Of a stretch of DNA of 50,469 nt, positions 25,589-33,417 are shown in pieces. The number at the start of each line of letters is the position of its first letter. The stretch's first letter is position 1. Location of the stretch: positions 1-50,469 of the forward strand of contig JAAEZI010000009.1 in NCBI GenBank assembly GCA_018222915.1, in the 5' to 3' direction. The notes beneath the pieces were generated by a model that was not told the origin of the DNA, did not search any database, and worked only from the letters and a program-made list of their open reading frames with translations. The position numbers and the translations under genes are program-made. Source of the stretch: Algicola sp. (GTDB taxonomy: Bacteria; Bacteroidota; Bacteroidia; Flavobacteriales; Flavobacteriaceae).

Positions 25589-25632
25589 TTACTTGACAAT
25601 AAAGGACTGTAGACAGAAGCTAGAAGGAATCT

Positions 25633-25875
25633 ATGACTAATAACGATATATTTAAGAAACTCAGGGTCGCACACAAATTAAGGGATGATGATATTGTAAA
25701 AATCTTGGCTCTTGTAGATTTTAGAATTTCCAAAAGTGAGCTAAATGCCTTTTTTAGAAGAGAAGACCATCCCAATTATATGGAGTGTGGTGACCAAATC
25801 CTGAGAAACTTCCTTAACGGATTGATTATTCATTTGCGTGGCCCAATGCCAAAACCGCAAAAAAAGAAGTCTTAA
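25633..25875 (+). CDS. DUF1456 family protein, single-repeat form
   Basis: An 80-residue protein. NNDIFKKLRVAHKLRDDDIV followed by KILALVDFRISKSELNAFFR and REDHPNYMECGDQILRNFLNGL is the DUF1456 (YehS-like) domain. Enterobacterial YehS is about twice as long, with two copies of this domain; here there is one copy followed by a short basic tail (MPKPQKKKS). I found no continuation of the second copy in another frame before the cysH start, so this looks like a genuine short form and not a frameshift. Function unknown. cysH follows 81 nt downstream. Confidence 0.8.
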   Translation: MTNNDIFKKLRVAHKLRDDDIVKILALVDFRISKSELNAFFRREDHPNYMECGDQILRNFLNGLIIHLRGPMPKPQKKKS

Positions 25876-25956
25876 ATTATCAATCTCACAAAAATTGGGC
25901 GTCTATAGCCATTCTTCAGAATTGAATAGTAACTTGCACTGTCCAAATGTTACCTT

Positions 25957-26658
25957 ATGTTCGAAAGTGCTTCAACGAAAAAAGTTGTTCCAAATATTTC
26001 AGATGCTGAAATCAACGCCTTAAACCTAAAGTATAAACCGCTATCTGCAACACAGCGTATCCAACAATTGTATAAGGATTTTCATGTGTCTGAGGTCATG
26101 CTAACCAGTTCCTTTGCTGCAACATCGGCATTTTTATTGAAATTGTTTTCAGAAGTAAATACTTCACAAGAAGTCTTTTTTATTGATACAGGTTATCATT
26201 TTGAGGAAACCCTCAAATATAAAAAGGCCCTTACAGAACGTTACGGATTGAATGTATCTTCCATTAGTGCCATAAAGGAAGAACATGAATTTACTACCAA
26301 CGATGAAACGTGGAAAAAAAACCCTGATTTTTGTTGTTCAATTAATAAGGTCAAGCCTCTGGATGTTATTAAAAACAAGTACAAGGTTTGGGTGTCTGGA
26401 TTGATGGAATGGCAAAGTGACCATCGATCAACCTTAAACATATTTGAGTTACGAGGCGACATTCTAAAATTCTATCCATTGTTAGATATTACCAAAGAAA
26501 AGCGCGATGATTACATAAGAACCCACAACCTACCCTTTCATCCACTCGTCGCAAAAGGCTATAATTCTATTGGTTGTAAACATTGTACGGTTCCGGGTGA
26601 GGATCGCAACGGTAGATGGAATAATAATCCTAAAACGGAATGTGGTTTACACCTCTAA
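25957..26658 (+). CDS. cysH: assimilatory APS/PAPS reductase with [4Fe-4S] cysteine motif
   Basis: Reduces activated sulfate (APS or PAPS) to sulfite in assimilation. Of the 233 residues, VMLTSSFAATSAFLLKLF and VFFIDTGYHFEETL form the nucleotide-binding core. C126-C127 (DFCCSINKVKPL) and C207-C210 (SIGCKHCTVPGEDR) are the four iron-sulfur cysteines, and C229 in ECGLHL at the very end is the catalytic cysteine. The Fe-S form usually uses APS, in contrast to the E. coli enzyme that lacks these cysteines. No cysD, cysN, cysI or transporter gene is adjacent, so the rest of the pathway lies elsewhere. A strong hairpin terminator follows. Confidence 0.93.
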   Translation: MFESASTKKVVPNISDAEINALNLKYKPLSATQRIQQLYKDFHVSEVMLTSSFAATSAFLLKLFSEVNTSQEVFFIDTGYHFEETLKYKKALTERYGLNVSSISAIKEEHEFTTNDETWKKNPDFCCSINKVKPLDVIKNKYKVWVSGLMEWQSDHRSTLNIFELRGDILKFYPLLDITKEKRDDYIRTHNLPFHPLVAKGYNSIGCKHCTVPGEDRNGRWNNNPKTECGLHL

Positions 26659-26665
26659 TAAAAAT

Positions 26666-26695
26666 AAAAAAGCGCTCACAAGAGCGCTTTTTTTT
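26666..26695. terminator. bidirectional intrinsic terminator between cysH and sucC
   Basis: AGCGCTC (26671-26677), loop ACAA, GAGCGCT (26682-26688), flanked by A-run upstream and an 8-T run downstream, so it works on both strands for the convergent genes. Confidence 0.92.
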
Positions 26696-26717
26696 ATATG
26701 TTCTAATAACTATTAGA

Positions 26718-27908
26718 TTAAGCTAATACTTGCTGTACTTTATCCGCAGCTTCTTGAAATTCTGTTGCGCTCAAAACATCCAATCCAGAATTATCAATTA
26801 ATTCTTTAGCAATATCTGCGTTCGTCCCTTGGAGACGTACAATAATAGGAACTTCAATATTCCCCATATTTTTATAAGCATCGATAACCCCTTGTGCCAC
26901 ACGGTCACAACGAACGATTCCTCCAAAGATGTTAATTAAAATGGCTTTTACTGCAGGATCCTTCAAAATAATTTGAAAGGCTGCTTCTACACGTGCAGCA
27001 TCTGCGGTTCCACCTACATCCAAAAAGTTAGCTGGTTCTCCTCCTGCTTGCTTGATTAAATCCATGGTTGCCATCGCTAATCCTGCGCCATTCACCATAC
27101 ATCCAACATTACCATCAAGATCCACATAGTTGAGACCTTTCTCTCCAGCTTCCACTTCGATTGGGTTTTCTTCGCGTAAATCACGTAATGCCGCCAAATC
27201 TTTGTGTCTAAATAAGGCATTATCATCTAAGGAGACTTTGGCATCTACAGCCATAATCTTATCATCACTAGTCTTTAACACAGGATTAATTTCAAATAAA
27301 GAAGAATCTGATTCAACATACGCTTTATATAAGGATGTCACGAATTTAGTCATATCCTTAAATGCAGCACCAGACAAACCTAAGTTAAACGCCACTTTAC
27401 GTGCTTGAAAGGGAAGAATTCCTGTTGCTGGATCAATCTCTTCAGTAAAAATTAAATGTGGTGTTTCTTCTGCAACGGTTTCGATATCCATACCACCTTC
27501 GGTAGAATACATAATCATATTTCGACCATTAGCTCGGTTCAATAATACCGACATGTAATACTCTTCAGGTTCAGAATCTCCAGGATAATAAACATCTTCA
27601 GCTACTAATACTTGGTGTACTCGCTTACCTTCAGCAGAAGTTTGAGGCGTGACCAAATCCATACCAATGATTTGACCTGCTATTGTTTTAACCTCATCAA
27701 GGTTTTTTGCCAACTTGACACCACCACCTTTTCCACGACCACCTGCGTGAACTTGTGCTTTAATCACATGCCAACCTGTTCCTGTATCTTCAGTTAATTT
27801 CTTAGCTGCTTCAACGGCCTCATCAGCATTTTGCGCTACAATTCCACGTTGAATACGTACGCCAAAACTACTTAACAATTCTTTTCCTTGATATTCGTGT
27901 AAATTCAT
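26718..27908 (-). CDS. sucC: succinate-CoA ligase (ADP-forming) subunit beta
   Basis: ATP-grasp subunit of the TCA-cycle enzyme that converts succinyl-CoA, ADP and phosphate to succinate, ATP and CoA. The 396 residues begin MNLHEYQGKELLSSFGV, the typical N-terminus. VKAQVHAGGRGKGGGVKLA is the ATP-grasp glycine-rich loop, LFEINPVL and VDAKVSLDDNALFRH hold the metal-site residues, and GCMVNGAGLAMATMD and NIFGGIVRCD are in the C-terminal CoA-ligase domain. The alpha subunit gene sucD is not next to it, which differs from the sucCD operons of proteobacteria. It has its own promoter and terminator, so it is monocistronic. Confidence 0.97.
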   Translation of the reverse strand: MNLHEYQGKELLSSFGVRIQRGIVAQNADEAVEAAKKLTEDTGTGWHVIKAQVHAGGRGKGGGVKLAKNLDEVKTIAGQIIGMDLVTPQTSAEGKRVHQVLVAEDVYYPGDSEPEEYYMSVLLNRANGRNMIMYSTEGGMDIETVAEETPHLIFTEEIDPATGILPFQARKVAFNLGLSGAAFKDMTKFVTSLYKAYVESDSSLFEINPVLKTSDDKIMAVDAKVSLDDNALFRHKDLAALRDLREENPIEVEAGEKGLNYVDLDGNVGCMVNGAGLAMATMDLIKQAGGEPANFLDVGGTADAARVEAAFQIILKDPAVKAILINIFGGIVRCDRVAQGVIDAYKNMGNIEVPIIVRLQGTNADIAKELIDNSGLDVLSATEFQEAADKVQQVLA

Positions 27909-27957
27909 TTGGTTTTGAAATTTTAGATTCGTTTTCCGAAGTCATTTTTAATGACCA

Positions 27958-27988
27958 CAAAAATAAACATACTTATAGTTTTAACCAA
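27958..27988 (-). promoter_or_regulatory. sucC promoter (TTG - 20 nt - TATTTTTG)
   Basis: On the minus strand: TTG at 27988-27986, 20-nt spacer, TATTTTTG at 27965-27958. Both elements and the spacing fit the Bacteroidota consensus. The predicted leader (about 43 nt) starts within a small hairpin GTCATT-TTT-AATGAC (27941-27955). Confidence 0.7.
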
Positions 27989-28072
27989 TAGTTTTTAATA
28001 TTGATTTCATGGCTTAGCCTTACCATCCATCACGAAATAGCACAAAACACAGTTATTAATCGGGAAAACCGT

Positions 28073-28729
28073 TTAGTTGTGCAATCGTTTGATGACTGAA
28101 AAAGCTTTGTCAACAGCATGATCCTCAACAACAATCGTAAATTCATTGGTGGTAGAAACAACTTCGTATAAGGTGATGTTTTCCCAAGCTAAGCGTTTAA
28201 AAATTTGATAATACAAACCTGCTATTTTAGAATTCCCTTTGGGTAAGGCAATGCTTATGGCTGATAATTGGTCATGAAAACCAATTTGGTTTTCATTTTT
28301 AAAAGCTTGATTTACATGCTCGGTTTCTGAGGTTGAAATGATAATGTTACTTTCAAAAATTCCACGTGTAAAAGCATAAAATATTTGATGATTCGCGCCA
28401 ATTTTTTCAAGTATTTGCGAATGACTATGTATCAATGATTTCGAATTTTGAAAGGTAAAATCACTAAGATTAGACCTAACGGTAATGTCGCCTAAATTAT
28501 TAAACACAGATTTGAGGGCTTTGGAATTCTTAAAATTCATTGGGACTTGGTAACGTCTTAAAGCCATCATGATGGCACCATCTTTAACAGGTTTTCGCAA
28601 CATGTTTGAAATGGGCTGGTTGAGATCTTTAGCCAAGGCTGAAAAATTGATAATGTCTCGTGACAAACCTTCTTCCAGAAAAGGACTAGACAGAATTATC
28701 TCCTGCACACAGGATGCAATCGTCTTCAT
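28073..28729 (-). CDS. ACT-domain protein, aspartokinase-C-terminus-like, no kinase domain
   Basis: A protein of 218 residues related to the regulatory end of aspartate kinase. The N-terminal part (SPFLEEGLSRDIINFSALAK followed by DLNQPISNMLRKPVKDGAIM) looks like a helical, winged-helix-like segment. Residues about 70-130 and 150-218 resemble paired ACT-type units (VRSNLSDFTFQNSKSL; AISIALPKGNSKIAGLYYQIF followed by ITLYEVVSTTNEFTIVVEDH). There is no aspartokinase catalytic KFGGTS-type motif, so the label 'aspartate kinase' sometimes used for such genes would be wrong. It is divergent from lysA with overlapping promoter zones, so a lysine-sensing regulatory role is plausible but unproven. Confidence 0.6.
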   Translation of the reverse strand: MKTIASCVQEIILSSPFLEEGLSRDIINFSALAKDLNQPISNMLRKPVKDGAIMMALRRYQVPMNFKNSKALKSVFNNLGDITVRSNLSDFTFQNSKSLIHSHSQILEKIGANHQIFYAFTRGIFESNIIISTSETEHVNQAFKNENQIGFHDQLSAISIALPKGNSKIAGLYYQIFKRLAWENITLYEVVSTTNEFTIVVEDHAVDKAFSVIKRLHN

Positions 28730-28754
28730 TTTGTTAATTATTTAACATATTGTG

Positions 28755-28762
28755 CAAATTTA
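28755..28762 (-). promoter_or_regulatory. -7 box (TAAATTTG) for the ACT-domain gene
   Basis: Minus-strand TAAATTTG fits TAnnTTTG and lies 25 nt before the ATG at 28729. No clear -33 TTG. It faces away from the lysA box at 28805, 42 bp apart, so the two polymerase sites would overlap upstream. Confidence 0.5.
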
Positions 28763-28804
28763 GCAAATTTTTTTCATTTTTATGTATAGCTATCGTGAGG
28801 CTAT

Positions 28805-28812
28805 TATTTTTG
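28805..28812 (+). promoter_or_regulatory. -7 box (TATTTTTG) for lysA
   Basis: TATTTTTG fits TAnnTTTG and ends 33 nt before the ATG at 28846. It lies downstream of the in-frame TTG at 28750, which supports the shorter lysA start. Confidence 0.5.
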
Positions 28813-28845
28813 CCCTTCGTTTATCTGAATTTTAAGAAACTATCG

Positions 28846-30051
28846 ATGGAACACAACACTTTACTACAAATAGCAGAAGAATTTGGCAGTCCAGTATACG
28901 TATATGATGCTGAAAAAATAAAGCATCAATATCAACGACTCACCTCAGCCTTTAGTAAAGTCAAGCACTTAAAATTGAACTATGCGGTTAAAGCCTTATC
29001 TAACATTTCAATTCTTAAAATATTCAATCAATTAGGATCTGGCTTAGATACGGTGTCTATTCAAGAAGTGCAATTAGGCTTGAAAGCCGGATTTCAGCCA
29101 GAACAAATCATTTATACGCCAAATGGTGTATCGCTCACCGAAATTGAAAAAGCGGCTAAATTAGGTGTACAAATCAACATTGATAACTTATCCATTTTGG
29201 AACAATTTGGTACCAAGCATCCAAAAATTCCAGTATGTATACGTATCAACCCTCACGTCATGGCTGGTGGTAACACGAATATTTCCGTGGGTCATATCGA
29301 TAGTAAGTTTGGTATATCTATTCATCAAATCCCACATTTACTCAGAATTGTAGAGAACACTAAAATGACCATTAATGGTATTCACATGCATACCGGTAGT
29401 GATATTTTAGACATTGATGTGTTTTTGTATGCCAGTGAAATTTTATTTGATACTGCCAAAAATTTTAAAAACCTAGAATTTATTGATTTCGGTTCAGGAT
29501 TCAAAGTGCCTTATAAAACAGGAGATATAGAGACCAACATTGAAGAATTAGGGAATAAACTTACGAAACGCTTTAATGCCTTTTGCAAGACTTATGGAAA
29601 GCAACTGACTTTGGCGTTTGAACCGGGAAAATTTTTAGTGAGTGAAGCCGGTTATTTTCTTACTAAAGTGAATGTTGTTAAACAAACTACTTCCACGGTA
29701 TTTGCGCAAGTAGACTCAGGGTTTAACCATTTAATTCGTCCGATGTTATATGGCTCGCAGCATGAAATCATTAATATTTCCAACCCGAAGGGTCGTGAAC
29801 GTTTTTATTCTGTGGTTGGCTATATTTGTGAAACCGACACCTTTGCAAACAACAGACGCATTAACGAAATCACCGAAGACGACGTGCTAGCCTTCAAAAA
29901 TGCTGGAGCGTATTGCTTTTCTATGGCGTCGAATTACAATTCAAGATATCGACCTTCCGAAGTGCTTTGGTATAACAATAAGGCGCACTTGATTAGAAGA
30001 AGAGAGACTTTTGACGATATTATACATAATCAAATCGTTATAGATCTGTAG
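28846..30051 (+). CDS. lysA: diaminopimelate decarboxylase
   Basis: PLP enzyme of the last lysine-synthesis step: meso-diaminopimelate to L-lysine plus CO2. With the ATG at 28846 the protein has 401 residues (MEHNTLLQIAEEFGSPVYVY). An in-frame TTG 96 nt upstream would add a hydrophobic stretch and lies before the promoter box, so I reject it. Fold type III marks: LNYAVKALSN with the PLP lysine, VCIRINPHVMAGGN, GIHMHTGSDI, the phosphate-binding FIDFGSGFKVPY, FEPGKFLVSEAGY, and YICETDTFANNR with the active-site cysteine, then GAYCFSMASNYNSRYRPSEV. Divergent from the ACT-domain gene. Confidence 0.95.
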   Translation: MEHNTLLQIAEEFGSPVYVYDAEKIKHQYQRLTSAFSKVKHLKLNYAVKALSNISILKIFNQLGSGLDTVSIQEVQLGLKAGFQPEQIIYTPNGVSLTEIEKAAKLGVQINIDNLSILEQFGTKHPKIPVCIRINPHVMAGGNTNISVGHIDSKFGISIHQIPHLLRIVENTKMTINGIHMHTGSDILDIDVFLYASEILFDTAKNFKNLEFIDFGSGFKVPYKTGDIETNIEELGNKLTKRFNAFCKTYGKQLTLAFEPGKFLVSEAGYFLTKVNVVKQTTSTVFAQVDSGFNHLIRPMLYGSQHEIINISNPKGRERFYSVVGYICETDTFANNRRINEITEDDVLAFKNAGAYCFSMASNYNSRYRPSEVLWYNNKAHLIRRRETFDDIIHNQIVIDL

Positions 30052-30079
30052 TCCTTTGTCGTAAGGTACCCAACAAAAA

Positions 30080-30460
30080 CTATAGATTCCTATAAAAAAT
30101 CAAACCGTTACTACCTATATCATAAATCCCAAACTCCCGAGTACCCCAAACGGTATCCTTTAAACATGTATTACTATGAAAAACATCCTTTTCTTTTAGT
30201 TCATGAAATAGGGCATCGACATTTTCAACATAAATTCGCAATAAAGGCCTATCGAGGTCAATCTCCCATTCCTTTTCGTCATGCCATTGTAAATGAATTT
30301 CAATACTATCCCTTGTTACGCCACCATACTTTGGGTCATCACCTGCATCTTTAAAAGCAACACTAAACCCAAGTCGATCCACATAATACGCTAATGCTTC
30401 GGTCACATTTTTGACGGGTAGCACTGGATGAATTTGTTGTAAATGACTTGTAGACACCAC
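30080..30460 (-). CDS. VOC family protein (glyoxalase/bleomycin-resistance fold)
   Basis: A 126-residue one-chain VOC protein with two beta-alpha-beta-beta-beta units: IHPVLPVKNVTEALAYYVDR then LGFSVAF, and LLRIYVENVDALFHELKEK, ending EFGIYDIGSNGLIFYRNL. The His/Glu positions (H11, H56 region, E109) could hold a metal, but bleomycin-binding relatives lack catalysis. The pattern 'DGiEihL.wh' (SIEIHLQWHDE) is typical of bleomycin-resistance-like members. It starts at GTG directly after the TAG of the DinB-like gene, so translation is probably coupled. Confidence 0.8.
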   Translation of the reverse strand: MVSTSHLQQIHPVLPVKNVTEALAYYVDRLGFSVAFKDAGDDPKYGGVTRDSIEIHLQWHDEKEWEIDLDRPLLRIYVENVDALFHELKEKDVFHSNTCLKDTVWGTREFGIYDIGSNGLIFYRNL

Positions 30461-31048
30461 CTATTGTTTTACTGTTCCACTAAAATGATTGACTTTAGGA
30501 TTAATAGGGTTTCCTGAAGAACGTCTGTATGAGGCTATCTGACCGCAGTGCCATATCGCATCTGCGATTGGACCGTTGACTTGGTTCCAAAATGGAAACT
30601 CGTTATTTCCGAAAATGATCTTAAAGTCTGAAATATCTGTACGTGTTCTCAGTATATCTGCAGCGCGCTTCAGATTATTCAATACTTCTTCTCGTTTCGC
30701 ATTGTAAGACATTTCAACTGGTTCGCGTTTTGAATTCGCCTGCTTTAAGGTTGAATTAAGAATAACATAAGACAAATCCAAGATATGATCTATGGTTTCA
30801 GCAGTCGTTCTACTCGCCTCGCTTGGTTTGAAGTTTAAATCGGTTTCTGTAAGTCCGTCGCTAGCCCAATAAAATCGAAATCCAAGAGCATCAATCATTC
30901 GGGCGGCCATGGTTCCAGCTGTATAGGTTTCAGCGTATTCTGGTAATTCGTAATAGGGTAATTCTTTTGATTCCGACTCCTGTGAAAACACTAAGGAAGA
31001 CGCAAATAGCAGACCTATTAAATTTGTTCTTTTCATGACAGAAGGCAT
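30461..31048 (-). CDS. secreted DinB-like four-helix protein
   Basis: A 195-residue protein with a signal peptide (MKRTNLIGLLFASSLVFS then QE); the ATG at 31036 (Met5 of the longer reading) begins exactly there and may be the true start. The mature part fits the DinB/YfiT-like four-helix fold: GTMAARMIDALGFRFYWASD, TTAETIDHILDLSYVILNST, AIWHCGQIASYRRSSGNPIN. Histidines in the second and last helices (H87 and H167 regions) may bind a metal. It lies 3 nt after the M28 peptidase and before the VOC gene, so the three form an operon. Role unknown. Confidence 0.7.
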   Translation of the reverse strand: MPSVMKRTNLIGLLFASSLVFSQESESKELPYYELPEYAETYTAGTMAARMIDALGFRFYWASDGLTETDLNFKPSEASRTTAETIDHILDLSYVILNSTLKQANSKREPVEMSYNAKREEVLNNLKRAADILRTRTDISDFKIIFGNNEFPFWNQVNGPIADAIWHCGQIASYRRSSGNPINPKVNHFSGTVKQ

Positions 31049-31051
31049 TAT

Positions 31052-32455
31052 TTAATCTCTTATTTGTTCCTCGTTTGTAATCGTTTCCGTGCCATATTTA
31101 TCTATCAAATAGACTAATGCTGTCATGGTAGCAGCTCCTAATTCTAATTCGCGTTTATTGACGTGTTCAAAGGTGTCATTTGAGGCGTGGTGATGGTCAA
31201 AATAGCGCTGAGAATCAGGACGTAATCCTGCCAACACCACACCATCATCTTTCAGTGGCCCAATATCAGCACCACTACCTCCTTTTTCAAAGTAATGAAT
31301 TAAATACGGCTTGAATAAGGACTTCCAGCTTTCAATCTTAGCGAACATAATATCGCTACAATCAAAGCTAAATCCTCTAGGTGTGAAACCACCTGCATCA
31401 CTTTCAAGTGCAAAGACATGTTTTTCATTTTTGGACTTAGCAACTTCAGCATATTTTCTTCCGCCTCGTAATCCGTTTTCCTCATTCATAAAAAGAACAG
31501 CCCGAATAGTGCGTTTGGGACGAATCCCACTTTCTTTCAAAAGCCTGAGTACATCCATAGATTGAACGACTCCAGCACCATCATCGTGCGATCCATCTCC
31601 TAGGTCCCAAGAATCTAAATGTCCACCTACAATAATGATTTCATTTGGGAATTCACTACCAGTTATTTCACCGATAACATTATAAGATTGCACATCAGAA
31701 AGTTGCTCACAATTCTGGCTAAAAAAGAATTTTAGATCCGCGTCTAAGGCAAGCATCCCACTTAATAATTCGGCGTCATTGGTACTAATCGCAGCGGAAG
31801 GAATGCGCTGATTATTTGGTAAATCCCCATAACTCATACTTCCTGTATGCGGAAAATCATCCAAACGTAAATTCATTGAACGAACAATCACACCAACAGC
31901 TCCATATTTTCCAGCTTCGCGAGCACCAGAATAACGCTGATCGACACAACCTCCATATGCTTCGAACGTACTGATTAAATCGGCTTGCATCGGTCTGTTA
32001 AAAAAAACGATTTTACCTTCTATATTACGCTGTCCTAATGTTGCTAATTCATCGATACTTTTGACTTCAATCACCTCCGCTTTTACACCGCCATTTGGTG
32101 TAGCTATAGAACCACCTAAAGCACAAATATTGACACTTGTTGTTTGTCCGGGAGCCGTTTCGATATACGCAAATTCAGGCGCACCTCTTACCCATCTTGG
32201 CACCATTACTGGTTGCAACCAGACTTTATCCAGACCTAATTTCTCAAACTCTTCTTTAGTGTATTGTACCGCTTTTTCTGCGTTTAACGAACCAGACAAT
32301 CGTCCTCCAATTTGATTGGATAAGTGATCTAACCATTGATAGCTCTGACCATTGGTTAAGGAGTTTGTATAAATTGTTTTGATGTTTTCAGCGTCGCTTT
32401 GCGCCGATAACTGGAATGTCGCAACTAAGAATAAAGTGGTTAGGATAAACTTCAT
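31052..32455 (-). CDS. secreted M28 family metallopeptidase (carboxypeptidase Q-like)
   Basis: A dizinc aminopeptidase or dipeptidase of 467 residues, exported by the signal peptide MKFILTTLFLVATFQLSA then Q. A PA (protease-associated) insert is visible at about 120-250 (GKIVFFNRPMQ, GAREAGKYGAVGVIVRS). The catalytic part has H279-x-D281 in VGGHLDSWDLGDGSHDDGAG, the bridging D291, E325/E326 in MNEENGLRGG, D353 in ALESDAGGF, and the late histidines in YFDHHHASNDTFEHV. This is the full M28 metal set. It probably digests peptides in the periplasm. First gene of a three-gene minus-strand group. Confidence 0.9.
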   Translation of the reverse strand: MKFILTTLFLVATFQLSAQSDAENIKTIYTNSLTNGQSYQWLDHLSNQIGGRLSGSLNAEKAVQYTKEEFEKLGLDKVWLQPVMVPRWVRGAPEFAYIETAPGQTTSVNICALGGSIATPNGGVKAEVIEVKSIDELATLGQRNIEGKIVFFNRPMQADLISTFEAYGGCVDQRYSGAREAGKYGAVGVIVRSMNLRLDDFPHTGSMSYGDLPNNQRIPSAAISTNDAELLSGMLALDADLKFFFSQNCEQLSDVQSYNVIGEITGSEFPNEIIIVGGHLDSWDLGDGSHDDGAGVVQSMDVLRLLKESGIRPKRTIRAVLFMNEENGLRGGRKYAEVAKSKNEKHVFALESDAGGFTPRGFSFDCSDIMFAKIESWKSLFKPYLIHYFEKGGSGADIGPLKDDGVVLAGLRPDSQRYFDHHHASNDTFEHVNKRELELGAATMTALVYLIDKYGTETITNEEQIRD

Positions 32456-32532
32456 AGAATTAAATTTTCATTGAAGTTAAAGATAGTATTTTATCTCAAG
32501 TCCTTTTATAAAGTAGTCTTAAAAATCGGTTT

Positions 32533-33411
32533 TTACTCTTTTTCAAGCTGCTTGATATAGTTGTCAAGATTGGCCTTCACATCTGGTTCAAGTTCAGGCT
32601 CCTTAATATCCGTGAATTTGATCAAATGGTCATACATGGTCTTAGCCACGATATAACGTGCTGTTGGCTTATCATCACTGGGAATGGCATACCAAGGTGC
32701 ATGTGGTTTAGATGTTCTGTTAATAGCATCTTCATAATATTTTTGGTACTCGTCCCACAATTCACGTTCATCGAGATCACCAGGTGAGAATTTCCAATTT
32801 TTGCTAGGCTTATGTAATCGTCTTAGCAAACGTTGTTTCTGTTCATCTTTGGAAATATGAAGGAAAAACTTAAAAATGATGGTGCCATTTTCAGCAATGT
32901 GCTTCTCGAAATTATTGATTTGCTCGAAGCGTTTATCCCAGAAAGAGTCGTCAACATCATCAATAGAGTTGACATCTGGTAAAAACTCTCCCAAAATATA
33001 TTCTGGATGCACGCGCGTCACTAATACATTTTCATAATGTGTTCGATTAAAAACACCGAATTTGCCTCTTGCTGGCAAGGCAATATAGTGTCGCCATAAA
33101 TAATCGTGCTTGCGCTCCAATTCTGTTGGGACTTTGAAACTATGAACCACAACACCTCGACTATTAAAATCCTTAAAAACTTCGCGAATCAAACTATCTT
33201 TCCCAGCAGTATCCATGCCTTGGATACATACGAGTACAGCATACTTACCATGTGCATAAATGGTGTTCTGAAAATCGCCTAATTCTTCACGAACTGATTC
33301 TAATTGTCGCTCAATTTTTTTCTTTTTAGCCTCCAAGTCAAAGCTCGTTGGAACATCCTTAAGCTGAACTTTACTTGTGATTTTGAATTGATCTGTGTTT
33401 AAGTCCTTCAT
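32533..33411 (-). CDS. PPK2 family polyphosphate:nucleotide phosphotransferase
   Basis: Transfers phosphate between polyphosphate and nucleotides, usually making ADP or ATP from AMP or ADP. The 292 residues match one-domain PPK2. Walker A is CIQGMDTAGKDSLIREVFK (G65-K71), the lid region GVVVHSFKVPTELERKHDYL, Walker B-like GVFNRTHYENVLVTRVHP, then a lid helix DEQKQRLLRRL and PWYAIPSDDKPTARYIVAKT. The class (I, II or III) cannot be decided by eye. It is the last gene of a six-gene unit, 6 nt after the response regulator. Confidence 0.92.
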   Translation of the reverse strand: MKDLNTDQFKITSKVQLKDVPTSFDLEAKKKKIERQLESVREELGDFQNTIYAHGKYAVLVCIQGMDTAGKDSLIREVFKDFNSRGVVVHSFKVPTELERKHDYLWRHYIALPARGKFGVFNRTHYENVLVTRVHPEYILGEFLPDVNSIDDVDDSFWDKRFEQINNFEKHIAENGTIIFKFFLHISKDEQKQRLLRRLHKPSKNWKFSPGDLDERELWDEYQKYYEDAINRTSKPHAPWYAIPSDDKPTARYIVAKTMYDHLIKFTDIKEPELEPDVKANLDNYIKQLEKE

Positions 33412-33417
33412 AATTTT

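Larger units (their letters stand above)
25276..25632. other. 357-bp AT-rich intergenic region with several dyads, no gene seen
   Basis: Lies between the divergent TerB-like and DUF1456 genes. Six-frame reading shows no credible ORF. It holds a 10-bp inverted repeat (25435-25444/25467-25476), a 10-bp direct repeat TTCATAAAAA (25541-25550 and 25556-25565), an inverted pair CTACAGT (25535-25541)/ACTGTAG (25606-25612), and TTGATGACATCAA (25576-25588). No full TAnnTTTG box is present; TACTTTCG (25506-25513) is the nearest on the plus strand. Confidence 0.6.

Noticed and set aside
28750-28845. In-frame TTG start extending lysA by 32 residues
   Set aside because: The TTG lies upstream of the likely -7 box at 28805, and the extension is hydrophobic and foreign to the enzyme family.
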